Source of the DNA: Vermamoeba vermiformis
Taxonomy: Eukaryota > Tubulinea > Echinamoebida
Direction: 5' to 3'
DNA: 64,000 nucleotides
NCBI GenBank assembly: GCA_045837725.1
Contig: JBEWZL010000239.1
Span: 1-64,000 of the forward strand
The translations under genes were made by a program, and so were the position numbers. Numbering within the stretch: position 1 is the stretch's first letter; every line of letters begins with the position of its first letter. Of this stretch, positions 46,520 to 57,756 are shown piece by piece. The notes beneath the pieces were generated by a model that had not been told where the DNA came from, searched no databases, and saw nothing but the letters and a program-made list of their open reading frames with translations.

Positions 46520-49500
46520 TTAATTCTGCTTAATTACTAGCAAAGGCTTAGCATCAGTTACTAAAGCTTCTATTCCTCCGTTTAAAACGCTCACATGAGG
46601 TATATTGGCTTGCACTAGCTCGTTAGCAAACTATCGAATGAATCTGGTGAGATCGAGTTACATAAGTTTTATAGTTTGTACTTACTTGTATTGCTACTGT
46701 GTTATTATTGCCGCGATCCACAACGACTATGTGATCTTTGAATGTGGATAAGAACTGTACCAGTTTCGGCATTGATTTTTGTTTCTTTTTCAGATCGAAC
46801 TTGAGCGAATCTGGCCAAAACACTCTTTCGCTCCTAACTTTGTATTAGCATGTGACCATATACTAAATGATGCCTATTGTCGCTACATACTCTTCAGGGC
46901 CTCGTATATCCAATACGGCGAATTTAAATTGACCGCCAACTAGATCTGTCACAGCGACACGCGGTGAAAGTTGAGTGGCCAATGTGTCCACTGGAATGCG
47001 TTGTTCCCACCACCTCTTGCTAGGTTTCTAAATAACAATGTATCAGTAACATTATTTCTATCGCATGAACTCAACGGCATAGCTCCGATATCGAAGTCGG
47101 ATCTACTGTTGGTGACACTTACTGAGTTCTCATTGAGCGTTGTGACACTCGGCGGCGTGACATTCATGATCTCCTTGGCGTCCTTCAAACACTCCTCGAT
47201 GTTCACGGCAGGCAAGCTCGAGAATAAATGAATGCACGCATTGAAATCTAGCGGCATCAAAAAGTCTTTCAACTGACGCATGATGGCACACGCGATAAAC
47301 AACGAAAATGACGGTGGCGACAGTAACAACGTATCCCAAATATGGAATATTTCATCCAACGAGAAAATATCTGCCATAAGGTGAGTACTTTCATATGGAT
47401 AAAAAATGTTCTACGTACGAGTGAATAGGGTCAAGAACCAAGGAATGGCGTACAATTCAGGCTTGAATCCAATGTCATTGAGATGATTGGCGAGGATTGG
47501 ATCGTGATAGGCCAAGATTTGTTGAAACAAGACGAGTCGTTCTTGCAGGTTGGAGTTGTTGACCTCGTCTTTGTGCAGCAGTACGTTGTGCAAGAACTTA
47601 TCTACCACGCGCTGCAAACACCAAAACGCCCTGGCCTCGTCGTTGAAATTCAAGACGACGAACGGAGCCAACAACGAGTCCACTCCTATGACAATTATTA
47701 TGAGCTGAAGTGCCACCCTTTAATTTGAAGGATTCATTGATGTGAATAATATCCCCCGAGATTTTACACTCACATAATAAATCTAATTTATGTGAGCAAG
47801 CCAACCAACCAGGGTCTAAATAATTTTTGAATGTGAACTTGTTTTTGTGCGTACCTTGCCAATAAGCATAATCAGGGTTGTATTTGACCCACGCTTTCAA
47901 AATTCGCTTCAACTTTCTGTGCCCCGCTGATGAGCTCAATGCTGGGTTGTATTGATGACAGCGCGGCACATCCAAGTCAATTTGTCTGTCGTGAATGCCT
48001 TCACTCTCTTTGTCAATCTCTTCGTACTTCTTCTTGTACTCCTCGGGACTGCAGTTCACGCGTTAGTACTCAGCGAATGATTCATATTTAACCGCGCCTT
48101 ACTTTGTCACACCAAGTGCCAAGGCCCAAATGTCCGCACGAAGCACGGGTGGAACATCTTTCTAAATTAGGAACAAGTTAATATGATAGCACGACTAATA
48201 TGGCAATACGTACCTCAGCTTCGACAATGGCTTGCCTCCAACTGCGTGGTCGAGCGATCAATCCACGGAGTTTTGCGACTCTGTTTTGTTGGTAGATCCA
48301 CGACTTTTCTCGCTCCGTCAACGACATCGTAGTACTATTCAATAGTATTAATAATTAGTTGCCGATATCTATTTCAATATACTATTAGTGCCCCGTATCT
48401 CAACATTCACCTCTAAAATTTTTTAATATCACCCTTACTGTTATGGTATTGGGTGTTATTTATTATGATTAACTATATCAGGGCTTGCCAGATTTTTTGG
48501 TTTGTTCGGTGAAAAAGTAACCGTTACAAACCATCAAACTTTTCCCGCTCGATCCAGCCAGTTTTTTTGCTTAGTCCGGATATCTCAACAAATCGCTTCG
48601 CTGAGTTCGGACAAGCAAACAGAAACAGCTGCTCGTGCACTTTACATGTTTAATTATATATTTGATATTTCCATGGCTACTTGAGGTTGCTGTGACGAGT
48701 TACAGGTTTGGTCGTCTGTGACCCAAATCTGCAATCCGCCATTGCAAGCAATCAGTCAGCCACTTACAACCACCTGGCTTATAGTAATAATTATATAATA
48801 ATTATCCAAGCACTACCAAATTTGTTAGTGCCTGTCGAGGCGCGGTAGAAACGCTTGGATCAAAAATTTGGCCGAGAAATGTACGGGCCAAGTAGGCTTT
48901 AAAAATGTTGAGAAAATGGGTCCGCCGAGATACGGGGCATTCGTAGTACTTGCCTATCAACTTGTTTGGGCTTGGATGAGCCTTCAATTTTACTTCGCAA
49001 AGCAGCGAATGACACGGACAAGATTTTGTCCCAGTACAGCATTGAAGTGTCACGTGGCTGTTGGAACATGAAGGTCGCTTCTGATTGGGTCTCGTCGCGC
49101 AGTTGAACGAAGACTGGCAGTCTCATGACCGGCGGTGGGATTTTGTATTCCTAAACGACACGGTTAGAGCACTGTCGATCGAAAATGACAGGTGTCAAAA
49201 ATTTTCTCGAATTACTTACAGGACTCAATAATTCCGTCTCAATATCTCCGCCTGTCAATAGCCAAAAGTGGAACAAATCTTCGACTGAAAATCCTTGACT
49301 TTCTGTTGACTGTGGCTCTTTGTCCTTTTCGTCGTTTTTGTCTTGCTCGTCCTTATTATCGAGCAATATGGATCGTTGATAAGGCGTTAGTGAATCAAAA
49401 TTATCATCGTCTGGAATCAGGGAGCATTTCAAGAAGGGTTTGATGGCCCAAAATGATCGCTTCTTTTTGTTGTCAGCCTCCAGCAAGACACTAAAACATG

Positions 49501-50816
49501 CATTAATAATGTGCTAGTCATTGAATTGAATATATTTACCTGAAGTAAGGATGTTGAAGAAGTTCTTGAGGCTCAGGTCGTTCTGTCGGATCCGCAGTCA
49601 AGCAGTAGGTCAAAATCTCCTTGAATTCATCGCTAAACTTAGTAAAAGGTTTCTTATTGAGCCATTCAGATAACGTTTGAGATCGTTTCCTATTCAACTC
49701 TGCATATCTCGACTGTCGCTCATCAAAAGTCCATTTCGCCCTGTCATGCTTATGCACTGAATTAAATATCAGAGCTCCAATAGCACTTTCTTTTTGTTTG
49801 ATAAGTTCGAGATCACTTTGTTGCAGATCAGCTGTTTTTTGAACTTCCAACGCGACATCAATATCGTGACCACAAAATTTCAAAATCTACCGTTGAGTTA
49901 GTAACGCCACTTTAATAGTAAATATATATACCTTCAATAGCGTTTCATAGGCAGGGTTTTTGTTAGAATTGTTTTTCATGTTCACTGAAATGAGATCCCA
50001 AGGCACGTGACCCAGCACGAGGTGCAACAAAAGTACACCAAGACTCCACGTGTCAACTTTGAACGAGTCCGACACTGTTGTGGGTGTGATGAAGGCGATG
50101 CCTCGTGCAATACTCTCGGGTGCCAAGTACGTCGGATTACTACGAGATGAGATTAGTCGTGTCAAACACACGTGTCAAAATAGATTTACCCGATCGGAAA
50201 TGGCACCAAAGATCCTGCTTCAGTCATGGAGTATAATCCATAGTCTGCTAGTTTAATCTCATCCTATAATTGCATCGTTAATCAATACAGGGCTGTCATT
50301 GTCTTGGGTGCCGTACCTTTTCATCGAATAAAATATTGTCCAAGTTGATGTTACGATGAATAATATTGTGTTCGTTCAAGTACGTGATTGATTTTAACAA
50401 TGTAAATGCCATTTGTTGCAATTCTCGTTCTTCATATATTCTACAAGACGGAGATTAGCGTATCACGGTGAGAATTGCAAGCCTGTGATCTTACCCGCCT
50501 TGACTTTGCCTGCTGTGCAGATCCGTCAATAAATCCTTTGTGTAATGCTCTGAAACTATAAATAGCCGCTCTAAAGTAATAATTAGGCAATGCGGCATTA
50601 AGACATTTGTTATAATTGAAAGCATAGTCAGTATGATGACGTACCGTGTTTGCCCTTGACAATATCAATATATTTACATAAATTAGGATGAGACAGATCT
50701 TTTAAGGACTGAAATCGGCCGACGATGTGATTGGTGGGAATAACAACTTTCTTTGACGTAGGCTTGATGAAGGGCTTTGGTTTCTTCGCAAAAAATGTCT
50801 TAATGCCGACATTCAT
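46520..50816 (-). CDS. TBCK: TBCK: pseudokinase - TBC - rhodanese protein
   Basis: The pseudokinase half is in exons 50816-50645, 50570-50495, 50440-50317, 50263-50190, 50139-49932, 49886-49540, 49490-49220, 49150-48950 and from 48896. It shows HPNLCKYIDIVKGKH, HRNINLDNI in place of HRD and LADYGLYSM in place of DFG. The TBC half starts at 48334 (TTMSLTEREKSWIYQQNR) and keeps both GAP fingers: LDVPRCHQY and YWQGVDSLLAPF. The end is a rhodanese fold (FKFAVLDIRGPEEY, HIVVVDRGNNN) without the active cysteine. TBCK is part of the FERRY complex on early endosomes and affects mTOR signalling in animals. A roughly 495-nt gap (48830-48335) separates the halves, so two genes are possible. Confidence 0.85.
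48335..48830. other. Unusually long intron or intergenic gap inside TBCK
   Basis: The gap is AT-rich and has no coding frame I can support. If the pseudokinase exon continues to its first stop codon it ends near 48825, and the TBC half could start at ATG 48327. If the halves are one gene, the donor would be a weak GC site after FLPRLD, with the acceptor at 48335; the frame then joins correctly. Confidence 0.5.
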
Positions 50817-51189
50817 CTCAGACCTAAATATGAAACACTTAGTGCGACGAGCGAAAGATTAAGATCCGGAAAAATATTTAAAAAATGAAAAATTGAAAAT
50901 AATACCACTGCATACTAAAATAACTCTGAGTGCAAATTAGTGCATCATACAAATATTCAGATAAAATATTTTAATTTGATGAAAATTGAAGTAATCAATA
51001 GAAAGATTTTTCCATTTTACCTGTGTTGCGCCGCCATCATGTAAGTAATATCTAATATAATACAACTATATAATACACGTGTTAGTCTCGCACTCTTTCT
51101 TGTACAAATGACAAAACAAAATTTAATTCAAATTTGCATGGCAGCGTGATGCCCACACACGAACAAAATTCACATAATATAATATTTAT
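50817..51189. other. Shared upstream region of TBCK and RMI2
   Basis: This 373-bp AT-rich region lies between the divergent starts of TBCK and RMI2 and should hold both promoters. I find no gene or repeat in it. Confidence 0.55.
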
Positions 51190-51844
51190 ATGAATAAAGA
51201 AGATCTACCGATAAGAAAATTATTTATATCGCATCTGTTCCAAGTGCTAGAACTAGACTCGCAAAGCAACGCTGGAAAGAAAACATTTTTATTTAATCAA
51301 GTGCCGTTTCATCGCGTATGGCTACAGGTAATTTAACTAAATAGTAATAGTACTAGGAATTTATTACGCGGTAAATAAAATTTTAATTAATTAATACAGC
51401 AACGATCCAATTTTTTTATCTCCGCATTTATTATTACAAATACCTTTGCATTAATCTTATCAATTATCTTGTAAATTTAGGGCATTATTTCCCGGGTCGA
51501 TAATCGGTTCGCAGAGCTGGATGACGGAACTGGAGCTGTCACGCTCGACATGATGGCTGTACAGAAGCGAGAGCTTGCATACATTCCCGGTAAATATCAC
51601 AAAATAATTAGTTGCTCAAAATTAATAGCAATTCAAATTTGGCGCGAATTCGATCTGGATCGACTGACAAGTTCCCACAGGAATGTATGTGATGATATCT
51701 GGCACGTTAAAATTTCAACCTGATGGCAAGCTATTAGTACTAGTAACAAAATATGTAAATATAAGCGACGAACCTAACAGAGAAACACTTTGGTATCTCG
51801 AAGTCATGGATGTACATAACAAGTTTTACAGTAAATTTACATGA
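51190..51844 (+). CDS. RMI2: RMI2-like OB-fold protein of the BLM-TopoIII-RMI complex
   Basis: Three exons (51190-51327, 51481-51589, 51681-51844) give 136 residues, close to the 147 of human RMI2. The single OB fold is read as PFHRVWLQGIISRV, AELDDGTGAVTLDM, GMYVMISGTLKFQP and ISDEPNRETLWYLEVMDVH. The order W-x-QG-x-V, G-YVM-x-G and W-ELEV-D-H is the RMI2 signature. Known role: with RMI1 it stabilises the BLM helicase-topoisomerase III complex that dissolves double Holliday junctions. RMI2 is small and easily missed in protist annotation. Confidence 0.8.
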
Positions 51845-51918
51845 CACTATCAGCGAACGCAAATATATTAAACCAACCAAACACCACGGAAGCAGTAGCA
51901 ACAAAAAAAAGGTGACGT

Positions 51919-54900
51919 TTATTTAGGAATGTAATTCATCAAGTAGAGCGAGTTATAATCAACAGTCTTCATATCAATGTACTCTACTCGCTGCCACATG
52001 TCCAAATAGTTGTCGTAAAACTTTGAAAACGGGTTGCCGTTCTGGCCAATCGGATGAATGAACTTTGAGTTGTTAAAGTTGCCAAGATCTGCAAAAAAAG
52101 ATCAGCGAACAGCTCGCACAACATCATTAACTATGCTTATCTTACCGATAATCTGTCTGTAGCTAGGACCACCGTCCATCGACAAGTCACTCGCGAACGG
52201 ACCAACATTTACAGTCCAAAAATCACCGCCCGCAGGTACTCTGCAATATCGTTTAATAACCTACTTATGTAACTGATATGCAGTACTTACGATCTATCAA
52301 ATATGCAGCCAACAGGTGTCTCAGTCATTACACGATGAGGGAACACCGCTTGATGCACTTCACCCCAGGTCCTTGGTCTGTCAACTTCGCGGTTGAGTGC
52401 GAGGTTCTTGAGCGTGCTCACGAATGTCTATTGAAGTAACGTCAGTACGCGGCATAGGATTACGTCTACAAGGCCGTACTCTGTTAAGAATTGCCATATA
52501 CGTGTCACGGTTATTAGTGCTCTCGTACAAGTTGTGGTTCAAAATTTGAATCAGACCCATGATATTTGGCGTCGAGGTCCAGTTCTTCTCGGCGGCCACT
52601 GCTTGCTCGAGCTCTAGCAGCCACTTGACATAGATGTGCGCCTAGCAATAGGTGTCAAGAACTGCCTCATGGAAAGCACTCGAGCCTTGCTTACCTCAAC
52701 GGAGTCAGTGCGCATCACGCCGTCCCATTCAAGCATTAAGGCACGGAAATAGATGTACACGCGATCTTGATTGTTTTGTGCTGTGGTCAGATACTTGCGC
52801 AAGTGATTGTAGTACACCAAACTGCAACACGAATGAGATACTGCAGACAAAAAAAATGACACTTACCTCTTGACGTCAGCTTGTATTTCGATCATGTGCT
52901 CGACGGTCATATTGACAGCCTTCTCTTCGATCATCTCGACGATTCTCTTGGCTCTGAAAGGCTCTTCCCAATCGCTGTCGTACAAGATGGAGTACGGATA
53001 CGTTACAGGTGCTACCTTGTTGTTTGCCGAGGCAACATAGCCTTGTTTAGGATTCAAGACGGAAGGCAAGTCCTCGAACGGAATGTAACCCTACATGGCA
53101 TTATCAATGTATGCTCCCAGAATGCCGACAGTGTTGTACTTACCATCCAGTCGTAGTGACCATTACCAGGCATGGGATAAGCACCTGTGTGTTCCGCAGT
53201 ACGAATCGGAATCATGCCAGTGGCTTGATAACCGATGTTGCCCTGTTGCACGTGTCAACTTGGTACGTTGTCTTCCAGCTTAACCTTACCTCAACATCAG
53301 CGTAAACAAAATTTTGAGCAGGAATGATAAATTTTGCTGCTGCCGCTCGGAATTCGGTCCAGTTCTTGGCCTTGTTGACGTCATAGAAGGCCTCGAGACT
53401 ATTACGCAGGTATTATTAATAATCATCGACACCCTGATGTTAATCCGATCTTACGTAGTGTCGCGCTCGTGAGCCACAGTCCATCGCAAAGCCAATGGTC
53501 CGTGAAGTCTGCTGTCGTAGAACTCTGACATGATGGGTCCATAGATGGTCTTCTTGACAGTGTACGTTACATTGACCACCTACATCCACGGTAAGTGCCA
53601 AAAACCATGCGTGACTAGTTAAAACTTACTTTGCCGCCGTCTTTAACCGCAATGGTGTACGTTTGGAATTCATAGTCCTTCTTGGTACCATTGTGACGGT
53701 ATGAAGTCTGATCAATTTCATCGATAATGTACAGATCTGTTGTGAACTGTGAGCCACAGAATGAGCGATAGCTAACTGAATGCACGTACCTTGCACATCA
53801 GCACCAACGTTCGTTGTGCCCCATGCGATATAATCATTGTGACCCAAGACGACACCAGGAGTAGCTGTGCACCAAAGTTAATTTTTATAAGGAATGTAGT
53901 GATGGTTGTTATTACCTGGGAATGTAGCGCCAATGTTGCTCGAAGTTGGACTTTGGAGGTGGATCATGATCCAGATCGAAGGCACCTCGAATTCCAAATG
54001 AGGATCATTGCACAAGATTGGTTTGCCCGACAAAGTTCTGTTGCCAGAGATAACCCAATTGTTCGAAGCCTTCAATTTGATATTATAGCCTGTGTATTTC
54101 TTCAACAAGTCAATGATGTTGATGTTTTCGTTCGTCGATGATTGGCTGTTAGACTTCTTCGCACTTTTGAAGAAATCTTCGTAAATTGCCTCAATTCCTG
54201 AGTCGCCCTTCGCTTCGGCATTGCGCTTTCCTTCAATTTTGAAGTCTTCAGATTGCACGATCGTAGGCTCGTCAAGCGGATAATGTGGTGCTTGAGCCAA
54301 GATATCAGCTTCAGTCATTTGGTCAACGGTGAGTTTGATGTATCTTGCGATCTCTCTGTTGACATTTTCTACGCAAATAGATCAGTCTAAGCTCGGCGTT
54401 GCTTTGACTTAAAACATACCTGATAGACCCACGGACATCACTTTACCCCAGATCATCACATCGAGTGGCTCCCATAACCCAGGCTTGGTGCCAATCAATC
54501 GGAACTCAGGCGGTAGATCAGGATTGGTTTTGATATATGCGTTAATACCCTGAAGTTGGATCAGTTGGCATGTTGCGTTATCTATGAACGGTACTTACGT
54601 CGCAATAAGCTTGCAATACATCGCGAGTATCTTGTCGCAGTATTTTCAACGACTCGCTAGCAGCTTTCTGAACGCCAATAGCTAAGAAAAACTTATCAAT
54701 GTTGAGTGTGGCATTGCCAAGGACTTCAGAGAGCTTGCTACGGCCCAATCGTCGAGTAAACTCTAATTGCCATAGTCGTTCCTTCAAATTTTAAAGTTAA
54801 TCGGAGGTTAAAAGTACGACACCGAGGCAAAAAAATAAAGAGCGAAATTTCATAATTTCCCGAGGTTAAGTTCGTCAAGCGTTTCAATGGGACTTACTAC

Positions 54901-55658
54901 GGCTACTACAGCCCCTTGGGTCATATATAAATCATGATCATTGTTAGCGACGATGTGGATCATGCCTAAAAGCAAAAAATTGTTAATTAGGCAGTTTGCG
55001 AAAAACAGAAAAATCGGTTAATAATTTAGAACTCTGTATCTTATTGTATGTCGTTGTATTCAATATGGAAGATTATTAGTATATTTTTACCATTAATTTC
55101 TCGATAGACTTGAACTTTTTCTTGAAGTCCTTCTAATTTAAAGCTTCCAGTAATCTTGGGCACCGATGAATAGCTAAGGAAAATGGCCGACAGAATTACC
55201 AACACTGCCAAGCTAAGTATTGTAAGGAAATGAAGGATCCAGCTTGGATGGAAACGAGGACACTTCCATTTTCCTTTCAGCACAGCTTGGAATTGGGACA
55301 ATTCCAGCTCCTCGTCATCTTCTTCGGCCGACATTGTGTGGAGCGAGTCATTGTAGGGATCCCATTCGTTCTCCGGATGTTTCAGTTCCACAGTTTCTAG
55401 ATCCTTCGTTACAGGAGTTGCATGTAATTGATACCTCCTCGAAAGGAAGTACCAAGATGAAAGGGCGAACATAATAACGGATACGCCTCCCAAGACTGTC
55501 AATAAAGCGAACGAATCCACGCAGTTACGACAGCCAACAAGAACATTAAAAGCGTAGACCAAATTAATGATTCCTACCATGGCTATAGCCAAGCAAAAAA
55601 TGGCTATCGACCACTTCGTGCATGGCCGCTTAACGTAAGAGCTGTGTTCGTCCTTCAT
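51919..55658 (-). CDS. Membrane-anchored penicillin acylase family Ntn hydrolase
   Basis: A multi-exon gene of roughly 1000 residues. Three N-terminal hydrophobic helices (AIFCLAIAMVGIINLVYAFN, LLTVLGGVSVIMFALSSWYF, HFLTILSLAVLVILSAIFLS) precede the catalytic part. The alpha-subunit region has VYREINGMIHIVANNDHDLY and RLWQLEFTRRLG. The beta start is ASNNWVISGNRT, whose Ser is the expected autocatalytic nucleophile, then GKPILCNDPHLEF. HNDYIAWGTTN, NFVYADVEGNIGYQATG and the end HPIGQNGNPFSKFYDNYLD complete the family pattern. Relatives hydrolyse amide bonds of lactams, acyl-homoserine lactones or related compounds; the substrate here is unknown. The start at 55658 is preferred over 55745, which lies only about 20 bp from the WDR55 stop. 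Confidence 0.87.
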
Positions 55659-55764
55659 TTCAAAATAAATAAATAAAATCGGATCCAAAATTAAACGGTC
55701 TTTGCCAATTTGGTGCGGACTTTGGTGCACAACAGATTGTTTCATGAACCAAGGTTTATACTTT

Positions 55765-57611
55765 TTACAGGTCAGCAAAGAATTTGCCAAGGGGAGTGTT
55801 ATTCAGCTTTTCTTTCTTTGACTTTTTGTTCGAAGGCTTTTCGCTCACGCTCTCATCCTCCTCGTCAGCTTTCTTCCTTTTAACTCCCTTCTTCGGTGCG
55901 TCACTGAAACTCTCTTCCTCAATCTTGTTCTTCTTTGTCGGGTGCTTAACATTCGTGTTGTTCTCTTCTGAGTCGTCTTCCTCGTCTTCTTCGGCGTCGT
56001 TTTCTTCATTATCATCACCTTCTGCGTCATTTTCTTCATCCTCGCCATCATTTTCATCGCCTTCTGCATTATCTTGCTCACTGCCTTCGCCACTGAACTC
56101 TTCGTCGCTATCTCCTTCGCCTTCTTCGTCCTCCTCGTCAAGTTCGCCCAAGAATTCAATTCCCCAGAACTTGAGCGTTGACTCGTTCGGACAACTTGCC
56201 AAGAACTTGCGATCGTGCGACATGGCTAATTTATCAACAGGATAGTCATCGTGCTGACCAACGACACCTAGCAGTTTGTTTGGGTGAATGGTTACAACTC
56301 GAATCAGACCGTCCGCGGAGCCCGTAAGAATCGTGTCGTCGTCGTATTTGATGATCTTGTCCACAGAATCAGGATGGCCAGTGAATCGATCAGTAACGTC
56401 ACCCCAATCTCCCCACGACCAGATCCACAAACAGCCAGTCTGTCCTCCTGTGATAGCCTTCTTTCCATTCTGTATAATGTAAGAACACTGCACTTTGCAA
56501 AGAATGGACTAAACATTACCTTTACAATGACGCAGTTGAGTAATTCGTCCTCCATGTTGTCAGACAATGCTTCCAACTTGCCTTTTCTGTAGCTGAACAC
56601 AGCGAGCGTGCCATCACCACTAACGATACATTAGTAAGAAAATGGCATTGCTAATAAGTCCGTACCTTGGTGCGAGGAGAATTCGCTTTGTGTGATTGTA
56701 AGCGAAGTCAGAAATGTACTCCGTGTTCTCCTTCCATTCAAAGACTGTGCCCTTCTTTCTCATGTCCCAGACCTATTAGACGATTAACGTCGCTTTTCCT
56801 AAAAACTCGTTATGCGCGATAATTACCTTTACGACTCCGTCATCATCCCCGGTGAACACAAACTGCTCGGCACATCCAACACAATTGATCGCAGTCCTAC
56901 AAGTCATTAGATTTCATTTATAAGATTTTTTATCGCATACTTGTGTGCTTTATCGACTTCGTAAAACGATTTTGAGGTCTCCACGTCGGTAACTTTAAGA
57001 GCTCTATCGCTAGACACCGTATACAGATCTGGATCGCGATCGAGAAAATTAGTGGATTGAAAATTAGCAGTATTGACGTGATATCTAATCACTTACGGGT
57101 TCCTGCGTCATTGAACTTCATATCGCGGAGAGATTTGTCGTGCAAGGATAAATTCCATAGCTCTTTGTTCGAATCCAAGCCGTATTCATATCTATAATTA
57201 TTGTTTTCATCAGCTATTGGTTTAAAATAATATTTGATTATAAAGGCATCGTGGATCACTAAAATTCTAATTTTCTCTATTTTTGAACGATTTTTCTGAC
57301 GTCGATCTTGGAAGATCAGTGCTGATCTCCTACTTCAAAACAATTGAAATCAATAACAAATATAATGCTTACAAAGCCACAACTCCGTCCATAAGACCGC
57401 AGGCAATCTTGTCCGATGCGTTATGAAACTCCATTGTTACAATCGGCGAATCGAAAGTTATCATATTTGGAGTAGGCTCCTCGTCGTCGCCCTCCTCCAA
57501 TACCTCTCCTTCCTTGTTTTCAGCATCCTGATCCACATCTGCTCCTTGATCTTGTTCTTGATCTTCGCTATTATAACTGGAAGAAGATAAGCTTTCCTCG
57601 TCACTGCTCAT
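55765..57611 (-). CDS. WDR55: WDR55/Jip5-type nucleolar WD40 protein
   Basis: The start MSSDEESLSSSSYNSEDQEQ is acidic and about seven exons encode roughly 500 residues. WD blades include SPIVTMEFHNASDKIACGLM, CLWIWSWGDWGD, HPDSVDKIIKYDDDTILTGS and DKLAMSHDRKFLASCPNEST, the last followed by LKFWGI. A very acidic tract (EDEENDAEGDDNEEND) and a basic end (KKSKKEKLNNTPLGKFFADL) close the protein, exactly as in WDR55 and yeast Jip5. Known role: nucleolar, large-subunit rRNA processing. The gene diverges from calnexin with 145 bp between the starts. Confidence 0.85.
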
Positions 57612-57690
57612 GATGTTTGTGGTTACAGATACTATTAGTTTAATTATTATGAGCCGCGCTGGCAGTTGTTAGATTTTCTGCCCTGGTTAA

Positions 57691-57698
57691 TGACGTCA
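57691..57698. promoter_or_regulatory. CRE/UPRE-like palindrome TGACGTCA upstream of calnexin
   Basis: TGACGTCA lies 59 bp before the calnexin start, inside the 145-bp promoter shared with WDR55. In other eukaryotes bZIP factors of the ATF/CREB and ATF6/Hac1 groups bind this core at ER-chaperone genes. A role here is inferred from position only. Confidence 0.4.
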
Positions 57699-57756
57699 CA
57701 ATTTTCTTCGTGCTCTTCTTGTATTTCGTTTTGCACACCGCAACACAGAGCAACAA

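Noticed and set aside
55659-55790. Upstream starts (55745 or 55790) for the penicillin-acylase gene
   Set aside because: The far one overlaps the WDR55 coding end and the nearer leaves only about 20 bp after its stop; the start at 55658 gives a more plausible N-terminus before the first helix.
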